Source: Saprolegnia diclina VS20 (taxonomy: Eukaryota; Oomycota; Saprolegniomycetes; Saprolegniales; Saprolegniaceae). Taken from it: a DNA stretch of 64,000 nt. Below the pieces are notes generated by a model, which was not told the DNA's origin, did not search any database, and saw only the letters and a program-made list of their open reading frames with translations. The DNA is taken from the NCBI RefSeq assembly GCF_000281045.1, contig NW_008246094.1, forward strand, positions 229,166-293,165, written 5' to 3'. The position numbers were made by a program, and so were the translations under genes. Shown here piece by piece: positions 42,933 through 51,739 of this stretch; the first letter of the stretch is position 1; each line of letters opens with the position of its first letter.

Positions 42933-44351
42933 ATGAGCCGCTACGTTCTGAGTCCACGCGCCGCTGCTGCCGGGGGCAGCGTCGGCACGTCCATGCTGCG
43001 CTACACGGCGGTACCTCGGGAGCACGAAGACGACGACCATGCGACGCCCGTCGAGGCCACGGTGCTCGTCTCGGACGCGCGGGCGACGTCACCACGGTTG
43101 CGCCGGCGGTCGTCGGCCGACGAGGCCCACGCGACCGTCTCGTCGCCGCGCGCCGCGCCAACGCCTGCCGAGCCATCGCACCACGACGCGCCTGCGCTCG
43201 ACCCGCTCGAAGATGTTGGCGGCAACCTCCGCATCCGCATTCTCGACCTCAACGGCAAGGTGTTTGAGATCTATGCCAACGCCACGTGGCCCGTGAGCCA
43301 GCTCAAGGCTGTCGTGCGCAACAAGAGCGGCGTCGACGAGAGCCGCCAGCGCCTTATTTACCGCGGGCGCGTCCTTGAGGACGAAGGCACGCTTAGCGAG
43401 TACAAGCTCGAGGACGGGCACACGGTGCACCTCTTTGTGCGGCAGGTGGCGACCCCGCCCGAGCCCGAGGCGGCGTCGCAAGCATCCTCAAGCAGCGTGC
43501 CGCCGCCCAACTTTAACTTTGACGACCACCACCACCAGATCCATTTTGGCGCAAACGAGACGATCACGTCGGCGGTCTTTCCGTCCGAGTCGGCGCGCCG
43601 CCTCGACCCGCTCATGCTCGACTCGCCGCTCGGGATCGCCGCGCGCCGCGTGAAACTCTGGGCGTCGTTCATCCTCATCATCAACACGATGAAGCTCCTC
43701 GGCGAATTTGCGTTTCTGGCCAACATGCGGGCCATGCACGCGCAGCGCAACGTCGACGCCAACATTGAGAAAATGTACAAGTACTCGCCGCTCTACGACG
43801 GCAACTCGTACGTGACGGCCGCCAAGCTCTTCTCGTATGCGTGGGGCGTGTACGTCGGCTGCGTCGGCTTCAAGGCCGCGCACGACACGGATCTCCGGCC
43901 GATCCGCACGTACGTCTCGGGCATTGCTGTCCTTGCAGTCTTTTCGGTCGCCGAGCAAGCGTACGAGATTTTCCACTTTTCGCAGTGGGACCCCGTCGAG
44001 TACGAGCAAGTCAAGGCCAAGACGCAGATGTACGCGCAGCAAAAGCCGTCGCTCGACGAACTCATTCGGTCGTCGATCATCCAGACCTTTCTACTGGCGA
44101 TCATGTGGTGCTGGGCCGTGCGCCACGCGGTGCTGCACAAGGAAGAGGTCGGCCACCACAATGCGATCCTTGCCGCCGCGGCCATGAGCGCCGTGCCATT
44201 GCCGCCGCTCGAGTCGATAGCCGCCGGCAACATTGAAGACCGCCCGGCCATGGTGCGCTCGTCGGCCGTGCCGCGCGAGACGACTCTGAGCGACAGCGAG
44301 AATGGCGCACCGCCGCCGCGGCCGCCGCAGCCCGTCCACGACATGGTATAG
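42933..44351 (+). CDS. ubiquitin-like domain multi-pass membrane protein
   Basis: A 472-aa intronless gene. Residues about 1-90 are polar and Ser/Arg-rich. A ubiquitin-like fold follows (LRIRILDLNGKVFEIYANA, VSQLKAVVRNKSGVDESRQR, LIYRGRVLEDEGTLSEYKL, DGHTVHLFVR). A linker containing DDHHHQIHF leads to a C-terminal region with about four hydrophobic helices (WASFILIINTMKLLGEF, LFSYAWGVYVGCVGF, TYVSGIAVLAVFSVAEQAY, IIQTFLLAIMWCWAVRHAVL). The arrangement of an N-terminal ubiquitin-like domain and C-terminal membrane part recalls HERP and TMUB proteins of ER-associated degradation, but has more helices. No terminal diglycine follows the domain, so it is not a conjugated modifier. An ER quality-control role is inferred. 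Confidence 0.75.
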   Translation: MSRYVLSPRAAAAGGSVGTSMLRYTAVPREHEDDDHATPVEATVLVSDARATSPRLRRRSSADEAHATVSSPRAAPTPAEPSHHDAPALDPLEDVGGNLRIRILDLNGKVFEIYANATWPVSQLKAVVRNKSGVDESRQRLIYRGRVLEDEGTLSEYKLEDGHTVHLFVRQVATPPEPEAASQASSSSVPPPNFNFDDHHHQIHFGANETITSAVFPSESARRLDPLMLDSPLGIAARRVKLWASFILIINTMKLLGEFAFLANMRAMHAQRNVDANIEKMYKYSPLYDGNSYVTAAKLFSYAWGVYVGCVGFKAAHDTDLRPIRTYVSGIAVLAVFSVAEQAYEIFHFSQWDPVEYEQVKAKTQMYAQQKPSLDELIRSSIIQTFLLAIMWCWAVRHAVLHKEEVGHHNAILAAAAMSAVPLPPLESIAAGNIEDRPAMVRSSAVPRETTLSDSENGAPPPRPPQPVHDMV

Positions 44352-44617
44352 CACCCGATGCTGATAACGACTACACTAAATGCGATATACTACAATTACA
44401 ACTAAGCGTTCCGAGTACTAACTGGTACGCGACGAGTCAAAAAGGTAGAGTCGAACAGCGGCGGAAGACGGGACAAGCATGCAGTTGTGGCGTCGACGAG
44501 AGCCAACGAGGTAGCGTGGTTTCGTTTTAGTCGAAGTTTTAGTTGAAGAGTGCTCAGTCCAATAATGTTGCTGACGAGATGCAAGACTCAGGAATGGATG
44601 GCATTGGTCTAGTAGAA

Positions 44618-45829
44618 TTACAAGTGAACGATGTTTGGAGGCTGTAGGAGGCGACGATAGAGCTCGTCGAGCTCTCCCATGGCGCGAACGTCGCCTCGGA
44701 CCGTGACGTAGGCGCGTAGGCAGCGATAGGCATCGATCGCCGCCACGGTGGACGGGGGCGGGTTTGCTGGCGGCACCGGAGGCTGCCACGTCATGGCCGG
44801 GTTGTTCATGGCACTGGCGTCTTCCGCAGCACGGTTCTCTGCAGCGTCCGCTTGCATTCCAGGTATTCCTTGCATTGCATCGATCGCTGCATCGATGGCC
44901 TTTACTGCACCATCTTGATCGTCGGTGTCTTGATCGTCGGCGTCTTGGTCGTCGGCGTCTTGGTCGTCGTCGTCTTGGTCGTCCGAGCCACTACTACTGT
45001 CGTCGCGCACGTCGGCTTGGGGACTCTCGATCGGGTTGCCGAGTTGCTTCGGTCGTCGTAGGTTGAGGCCGTTGCGCAGGCTGAACCGCCGCAGCCACCC
45101 GCCCGAGGCCTTGAACTCGTGCATGCCGAGCGTGTCGGCAATCTCTTTGGCCTTGGTTTGGAGGAGCGTGTTGGTGACGCGGCCGCTGTGCGCGCGCATC
45201 CAGTCGACGAGCGCGTCGTCGATGGCTTTGGTCGGGAAGACGGCCGTGAGCGTTCGCCGCGTGAGCGATGTCGTGCTGTTGCCACGCGTCTGCTGGTGTT
45301 GCATCTCGGCCCGGAGCACGTCGCTGCGTTGAAGGATCTTGCAGACAGTTTGCCGCCGCACGCCGTAGCGCGCGGCCATCGACACTTGGGACGCGCCGGC
45401 TGCGACGCCGTCGATGATCTCGATCTGCTCTTGGAGGGACATGCGCTTGCGCTTGATGGGCGCGCTCTTCGGGCCGGGAAGCACCTTGGCTTTGAGGTCC
45501 GGAAAGCGGCGAAGGAACGCGGCCAGCCACATCGGCGAGGCCGCAAAGTCGTCGAGGCCAAGTGTGCTGGCCATCGCTTTCGCTTGGTCGGCGACCGCCT
45601 GCGCTGGGACGGTCCCGCTCCGCGCAGAGAGCCAGGCGGCGAGCGTGCCGCAAATGCGCGACGATGCATTCCTCGGGGTCGCTGGTCGCCGCGCGCGGGC
45701 GACATCCGGTGGATTGCGGGCTACAGGCCCGGCGCCAGCAAGCGATGCGATGTCTCGGACGGCCCCGGCCGCGTTGCTGTGACCGACCGGTGCGACGCCG
45801 GGTTCCGCTTGCGTGAGCGTGCGAGGCAT
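44618..45829 (-). CDS. CENP-B/pogo-type DNA-binding protein lacking transposase core
   Basis: A 403-aa intronless protein. Residues about 55-115 form a CENPB-type helix-turn-helix (RICGTLAAWLSARSG to WLAAFLRRFPDLK). A psq/CENP-B N-terminal HTH follows (KRKRMSLQEQIEIIDGVAAG, VSMAARYGVRRQTVCKILQR). A second CENPB-type HTH follows in turn (IDDALVDWMRAHSGRVTNT, WLRRFSLRNGLNLRRP). An acidic repeat tail (DDQDADDQDADDQDTDDQD) and a short C-terminal helix end the protein. No DDE catalytic domain is present and the frame is intact, so this looks like a domesticated pogo/Tigger transposase fragment. The order HTH-psq-HTH is unusual: the common order is psq then CENPB. Target DNA unknown. Confidence 0.75.
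   Translation of the reverse strand: MPRTLTQAEPGVAPVGHSNAAGAVRDIASLAGAGPVARNPPDVARARRPATPRNASSRICGTLAAWLSARSGTVPAQAVADQAKAMASTLGLDDFAASPMWLAAFLRRFPDLKAKVLPGPKSAPIKRKRMSLQEQIEIIDGVAAGASQVSMAARYGVRRQTVCKILQRSDVLRAEMQHQQTRGNSTTSLTRRTLTAVFPTKAIDDALVDWMRAHSGRVTNTLLQTKAKEIADTLGMHEFKASGGWLRRFSLRNGLNLRRPKQLGNPIESPQADVRDDSSSGSDDQDDDDQDADDQDADDQDTDDQDGAVKAIDAAIDAMQGIPGMQADAAENRAAEDASAMNNPAMTWQPPVPPANPPPSTVAAIDAYRCLRAYVTVRGDVRAMGELDELYRRLLQPPNIVHL
44913..44983. repeat. 15-bp coding tandem repeat (Asp-Asp-Gln-Asp-x)
   Basis: Almost five copies of a 15-bp unit encode the acidic tail of the CENP-B-like protein. The copies differ only at a few positions, which suggests recent slippage. Confidence 0.85.
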
Positions 45830-46493
45830 CTGTCTTGCGTTTTCATTGGCTCGTGGAAAGTAGTGGTTTAGTTAGTCGGAAAACTGGAGACTAGTCGATG
45901 GGCACATGACGTGGACGAACCACACAACACCGATACGGAGTCACGGACTCGCCTGCCAGTAATGGATGATGCATGAATGCGGTGGCTTCAACTGACGCAC
46001 TGCAACAAGTCGTGGGACCGCACCGCTACCCACATCACGAGAGAGCGCTGGCAGAGAGCGGACGTTAGTCTTGGCCCAGTAGGCGTTGATTCTGGCACCC
46101 TTGATTCTGGCCGAACTTAAGGCTTAAGGCGAGCGCTTGGGCTCTTAGCCGTCGCACGTCGTTTGGTAGCCGACGGCAGCGACGTCGTTAACGCCAGCCT
46201 TGGCACTGGCGCAAGGAGGCTGGTCTGTCGCTGCTCCAGTTTTCTCAGCAAGCTACTAGCACCTCGTGTTGTCCTGTGAATGGCGGACAGTTGGCAAAGA
46301 CACTAGCGAGAGGAAGCGCCTTGCGCTCGCTGGTCGCGCTGCCGGTTGTTCTCCACAATGTTGTATCGCGCCCATCGATCGATGGCACTTCAACGTACAC
46401 TATTCAAAGACGTTGCATATACTGTAGGCCCGTATCTTGGGCCAAGAATAGAGCGGCAACAGCCGTGGGAAAGGAAAACGCTCAAGCGACGGG
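45830..46493. other. divergent intergenic region
   Basis: Between the CENP-B-like gene (-) and CFAP53 (+). No gene or strong motif seen. Confidence 0.5.
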
Positions 46494-48007
46494 ATGCAGC
46501 CGCGGACGAGCGCCCGCGGGGCCGGCGAAGGAACCATCATGAAGCGCCGCCTGCGCGAGGACTCGCTTGCGATGTACTCGAACGTCGTCAAGGGTTTTGC
46601 GCACCTCAACTCGCGCGCGGACTGGGAGACCAAAGCGCACGAGCAGAACGGGCAGCGCCAGACGCAGCGCGTCGTCGGTATGTTGCAGAACCAAGACGAG
46701 TCGGCGCTGCAGTCGCGCCGCCTCAAGCTCGCCGCCTTGTACAACGCGGAGCTCGAGCAGTGGAAGGCCATGTGTCTGGCCAACGTCGAGACACCCGAAG
46801 AGCGCAAGGCCAAGATGATTGCGCGGGCGACCGAGCTCAAGGCCAAGCGCGAGGCCGCGCGCGTGGCGTACGTCGAGGAGAAGCGCCTGCAACAGTACCG
46901 CGAAGGCTGCGACGACATTCGCACCGTCGACAGCGCGACCGTCATGGCCGAGGTCGTCGCCGAGCGCGAGCGGCAACTCGCAGCGCTAGCCGACCGTCAA
47001 AAGGAAGAGGCCGCGTACGAAGCGCAAATGGCCGCGCTGTGGGCCGAGGACATTGCGAAGAAGGACGCTCGCGAGCGCCGCGACCGCGACCGCATCGTCG
47101 AAGGCAACGCCGCTGTCAAGGCGATCCTCGACGTCCAGGTACCCCATACACGCAGTACCTCCGCACCCGACAATCAATGCCCTAGGTGGACCACTTCAAG
47201 GCACGCGTCGCCGACGAAACGCGCGTCAAAGAGCAGGAAGACGACGAGCTCTTGCGCGAGTGGGCGCGCCACGCGCAGGTGGAAGCCGAGCTCGAGGCCG
47301 CGCGCCATCGTGACGCGCTCGACCGGGCGCGGGACGTCAAGGCGTTCAACAAGCGGCGCTCCGAGATGAGTCGGCGGGACCTTGACCGCGAGCGCGACTA
47401 CGACGCCCAGCTGCTGCATCTCGCGCTGCGCAACGAGGCCGAGGCCGAGCAGCGTGAGAAGGACCAGCAAGAGCGCTTCAAGCAAGACCAGCTGGCGTAC
47501 CAAGCGATGCTGCGCCGTCAAATGGAGGCAGAGAAGGAAGATCTCTCGCACCTCGATGTGATCCGCAAGCAGATGGAAGACGAGGTGTGGCGCAAGCGCG
47601 ACGAAGAGCACGCGGCCGAACAAGCCGCGCGCGACGAGCTCTTGGCGCACGTCCTCGCCTCGCGCAACGACCAAATGGCGCGCAAAGCCGCGGCGAAGCG
47701 GCAGTCGGCGGCCGACGACGCCGCGTTCATGGCCGCCGTGACGCGCGAAGCCGACGAAGCGCTGCAAAAGGAGCTCGACGAGCAAGAGGTGCGCCGGCGC
47801 GACGCCAAGCGCAACCAAGCCGACCTCGCGACGCAGAAGCAACAAACGCGCGTCCAGAACGAGAGTGCCAAGCAGCGCGAGTTCCTCGACATGAAGCGCA
47901 TGGCGCTGGCCGAGAAGACGCACCAGAAGAAGATGGAGGCGCTTTCGCACGTCGACCGGCACGCCAACCACCGGCGAAAGACCGCCGAGTGGTACTACGA
48001 CACCTAA
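46494..48007 (+). CDS. CFAP53: cilia- and flagella-associated protein CFAP53-like
   Basis: Two exons, 46494-47138 and 47186-48007; donor GTACCC, acceptor CCTAG, phase 0, 488 aa. Nearly the whole protein is a charged coiled coil. Key segments align by eye with animal CFAP53/CCDC11: RADWETKAHEQNGQRQTQRV, LYNAELEQWKAMCLANVET, ERKAKMIARATELKAKREA, YVEEKRLQQYREGCDDIRT and MAALWAEDIAKKDARERR. Its C-terminal part is a trichohyalin-plectin-homology region. Family knowledge: CFAP53 is a microtubule inner protein and docking-associated factor of motile axonemes. This fits an organism with flagellate zoospores. ATG 46494 gives a 15-aa leader; ATG 46539 (MKRRLREDSLAMY) may be the real start. Confidence 0.8.
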
Positions 48008-48974
48008 GTGTTTGTATCCTGTGGGTAGGGTTATACGAATACTATCTAACTACGACGTCTTTCAATATATATATACGCGCGCGAGTGTACTCGATACGAA
48101 GATGCACACTATTAAATGTCGACACGATCCAACGACAGATGCGGTGGAAGCCACTGTTTTGAAAACGCTGGTTCATACAGTGGATGTGCGGCACCTTGAT
48201 AAACGAGTAGGTAGCGCTGTAGACGTACTCGTAGCGGCATGCGACGATGCGCCCAACGTACAGAGCCTGTTACGCACGGTGGTCGTGATCGGACGTTCGT
48301 TGGCGTTGCAGTGCTTGTGCAGAAGCAAATCTTGCCTTCCTTTGGGTACAAGCACTGTTTCTTTGATACCTGTTGATGCGTACACCGTTCAGAGTTGAAC
48401 AGCATACACTGTTTAGAAACTGTTGCTCGTTGCTAGTAGTACTGCAGCACGTAGTAGGAAGTCGTTCAAGTAGTTTCGAGAGACTACAAAACATTTCCTT
48501 CCCAATGTCAGATCACATGACATTATGTGCATTTTTGAAACATTTCTATCACACTGTTGGCATTTTTTACATTCTCGAAATTCATTCTAGATCTGGAGAT
48601 TTGGGGGCAACTCGGCAAGCCTAGGACACGAAAATTGCTTTGCCCAAACGTACAGTATGAATCACCGACCAACGCAGACGCTCGTCCCACGTATCTTCTG
48701 CAGTCGGAGAAGGTTTTAATATTTGGCTGACGCCATCCAGCGTACTAAGCTCCGTACCGAGCACGCTGGACCACTCACTCGCAGTCACGTTCCGCAACTG
48801 GCCAGTGACAGATGCATCGACTGCTCGAGTGCTCCCCTTCCCCGCGTCGACCAACGCCCGTTCCTGTCGTATCGCTTTCGAAAGTAGTTGTCGTCGGGTC
48901 GTAGATAGAGAAGAGTGCTACACGTAGAGCGTTACTGAGCTCGTAGACAGCTCGAGTGCAGTAGTCGATGCAAG
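48008..48974. other. intergenic region
   Basis: About 1 kb, AT-richer. A 77-codon minus-strand frame (48621-48854, MVDAGKGSTRAVDASVTGQ) has plausible composition but no recognisable family. No other gene seen. Confidence 0.4.
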
Positions 48975-50088
48975 CTACGATGCAAGCAGCCGATTGCACT
49001 CGCGCGCCACGTCGGAAACGCTCACGCGGCCTTTCTTGCCAATGTACGTGGCGACGCGCTTCATGTCGTCGTCGTCGACCGCGATGAACTTGCCGCGGTC
49101 GTCCAAGAAGCCCGAGAGCCGACCGGCAGTCAGAAGCGACTGCAACCGCTGCATCGTCGCCGTCGTCGACAGCCCAAAGCGCAACGCGAGGTCTTCGAGC
49201 AGCACCACCTTGTGCGTCTATACAGGCCTGAGCTTTGGCCACCAAACGTCGATCGAACCGCCAAGTAAGCGAGGAAGTCCGAGAGGAGATGCGTCGACTC
49301 GGATAGCTCCACGCGGTCGGACCCGGCGTCGTCGACGGAGAACTGGCCTTTCCACTTGGCCAATTCAGCGGCGTCGCGCGCGGCTTGCACTTGGGCCGCC
49401 TCGGCGGCAGCCATGGCCTAGATGAGGTGGTACGATGCATGCATGAGCTTGCTTGCGTCTACCTCGGCCGCTTCACGGGTCGCTTCGTTTAGCACCTTTT
49501 TGCGGTAGGCCTAGCATCAAGAAGGGGACGTGGAGGTACTGCGAGAAGAGAGAGATTACGTTGGCTTCTGCGTCTTGGAGCTTGCGCGCTTCGTCGCGTC
49601 GGTACTCGTCAAACTAGAGTAAGAATGACCATGCTGATGCTCGAACGACAGTTAGTACCTTGCGCTGCTGCTCGCGCTCTTGCCGCTTTTGCTCCTTTTT
49701 GATTTCGCGTCGGGTCGTCGGCGGCGGCCTACGCGCAAACTGTGACCGCCTGGACGTCGATGTTGCTCGTACCGCTGGCGATCGCCGCCTCGGGGCTCGT
49801 CTTCCTCGTCCTCGTCCGACGCATCGTCTTCGTCGTCATTGCGCACGTGTCGTCGCCGCTGGCGCAGGCCATTACGACCTTGCTGCTGCTCATGCTGTCG
49901 TCGCCGGGGCTGTCGCCCGTTGGCGTCGTCCTACGCAGGCCCACTCATACGACGCCGCCACTACGGCCGCTCCGTACCGCTATCGCCTCTGCATGGCCAA
50001 TGTACCCGACCATGTACAGAATCCAGGCCATGGTCGCGGCGAGGCCGATGGCGCCGACCGCGAGCAGCGCTGCGTCCGACGTCTGCAT
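48975..50088 (-). CDS. DDRGK1: DDRGK domain-containing protein 1 (UFBP1)
   Basis: Multi-exon gene from MQTSDAALLAVGAIG (ATG 50086-50088) to CNRLLAS and TAG at 48975-48977. The N-terminal hydrophobic helix (LLAVGAIGLAATMAWILYMV) is the ER-membrane anchor. A charged region follows (ASDEDEEDEPRGG, TRREIKKEQKRQEREQQR, FDEYRRDEARKLQDAE). The C-terminal winged helix ends the protein: VVLLEDLALRFGLSTTATMQ, RLQSLLTAGRLSGFLDDRGK, FIAVDDDDMKRVATYIGKKG, RVSVSDVARECN. The DDRGK signature is intact. Family knowledge: DDRGK1 with UFL1 and CDK5RAP3 forms the ER-bound UFM1 ligase that modifies ribosomes and supports ER-phagy. A few small middle exons (49.2-49.65 kb) were placed by frame only. Confidence 0.88.
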
Positions 50089-51739
50089 TGTGCGAACCCT
50101 GCGACAATGCATACCTCTCATCATCTGTATGGACGCATTCCCTTTGGCAATCGATACAGAATATCGAGTTTCAAATACAGTGTAGCAATGCTGGACGCGA
50201 GATTTCGGCGCCGTGTCTCTTTCTCGACGGGAAACGTTTACAGCCGTGCGTCGTGCCACGTGGTGCAGCGTCCGAGCCTCTACCGGGTGGGGCCAACGAC
50301 ACCGTTCTGCCCACCGCAAGTGACGGGCCATCCTCAAAGACTCCTTCGTTTCTTCTCTCCTCCGCTACCGACTAAAATACCGACGCACCGGTAGGATAGC
50401 CTCGCTCGACGCCGCCGTGTCGAAGTCTGGACAAGTCGTCGTTACGCATGCTATCGCTTGCAGGTCTCATGGGACGAGCACCGTCAGTAGGGATGAGGTG
50501 CACCCGAGATGGACTCGACCAGGATGACGACCTACACACACGGCGTGCAAGGTGCGATACCCATCCTGACGATCGGATAAATCCGGGATAATCTTGAGAG
50601 TCACCTCTCGGACGCAAGACAACGTGTATCCTTCTATACTATCTACTTGGAAAAGGACTTGGGCTCAAGGCGGTGTATGCACTCGGGCGCTTGTCAGGAC
50701 GGTTGTTGGCGCGTGTTGAAGCAGCCCATGTTGCCGGGCGTTGCCGGTCGAAAGAATGTTCTGAGGCAGGGTCCACCCCATCTGTTTTGTAGGAGGGGGG
50801 CTCACGTACCCACAAGTCACATGGTGATATAGGCCGCTGTTACAGCGCGGCTCGGAGGCCTTCTACGACGCGCTTGGGGCCATTGATGTCGCGATGGCAG
50901 GCGAGCAAAGGCGCGACAAGCAGCATCCCACGTTGGTCAGCGGATTTGCTGCCGATGCTGACACACTTGCATCAAGTGCTGCTGCCTGACGTCGTCCAGC
51001 ACGGGGAACGGTCTCTCGTGCGTTCAGTACAAGTGTAAACGAGGTGCGCCGAACGCACGCAGTTGCGAGTAGCTTGTACCTGCGTCCAAGATGAGGTTTG
51101 ACGCGAAGAAGCGCGCCCTATACAGACGCAGAGATGACAACGCTGGACCGTCGTCGTCAAGTAATCGGTAGGACCCCGTACTCGTCGTCGTGGTCGGTAC
51201 CTATAAATACAATGCCAAGATCATGGCGGGCCGCAATAAAATACAATAGTATTATTGCGCCGTTTTCGCCCAAATATAAAGCGCATCGCCCTTTCCTCAC
51301 TTCGTTTTATACAAAGAACGAACGATTTCAACCGAAGAAAAAAAGATAACGCACCAAAATTAAATTAAATTAAATTCGAACTCGAACAAGGTGATGATTC
51401 CAACGCAATAAAATACCGGATCAGCCCTCCATGGTCCAAAGATAGGGGCCAATCCGAGAGCGTGAGTAACTGGCGATTAAAATAACCGTGGTACTTGCGT
51501 GTAAAAGACGTGTGAAACGTGCGTTTGCACTTGGCGCGCATACAAATGAGTGCTTTGGGATGTGAAAAACACATTGCTCACGCTGTGAATAAAATGCAAG
51601 TTGGCCAGAAAGGACGCTACAGCGGAGCCAATCAAGTGCACTCTGGGCCATTTGGCGAAGTCTACCCTCTGTAGAGGCTGCCACCTGGTGGACGTCGCCG
51701 TGGCCTCTGCCTTGAAATTTGAATTGGTCCTGTGAAGAG
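50089..51739. other. long intergenic region
   Basis: About 1.65 kb between divergent genes. Open frames are short and unrecognised. It contains a run of AAATT units at about 51.36 kb. A pair of TGTGAAA/TGTGAAC-like motifs occurs near 51.5 kb. Confidence 0.5.
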
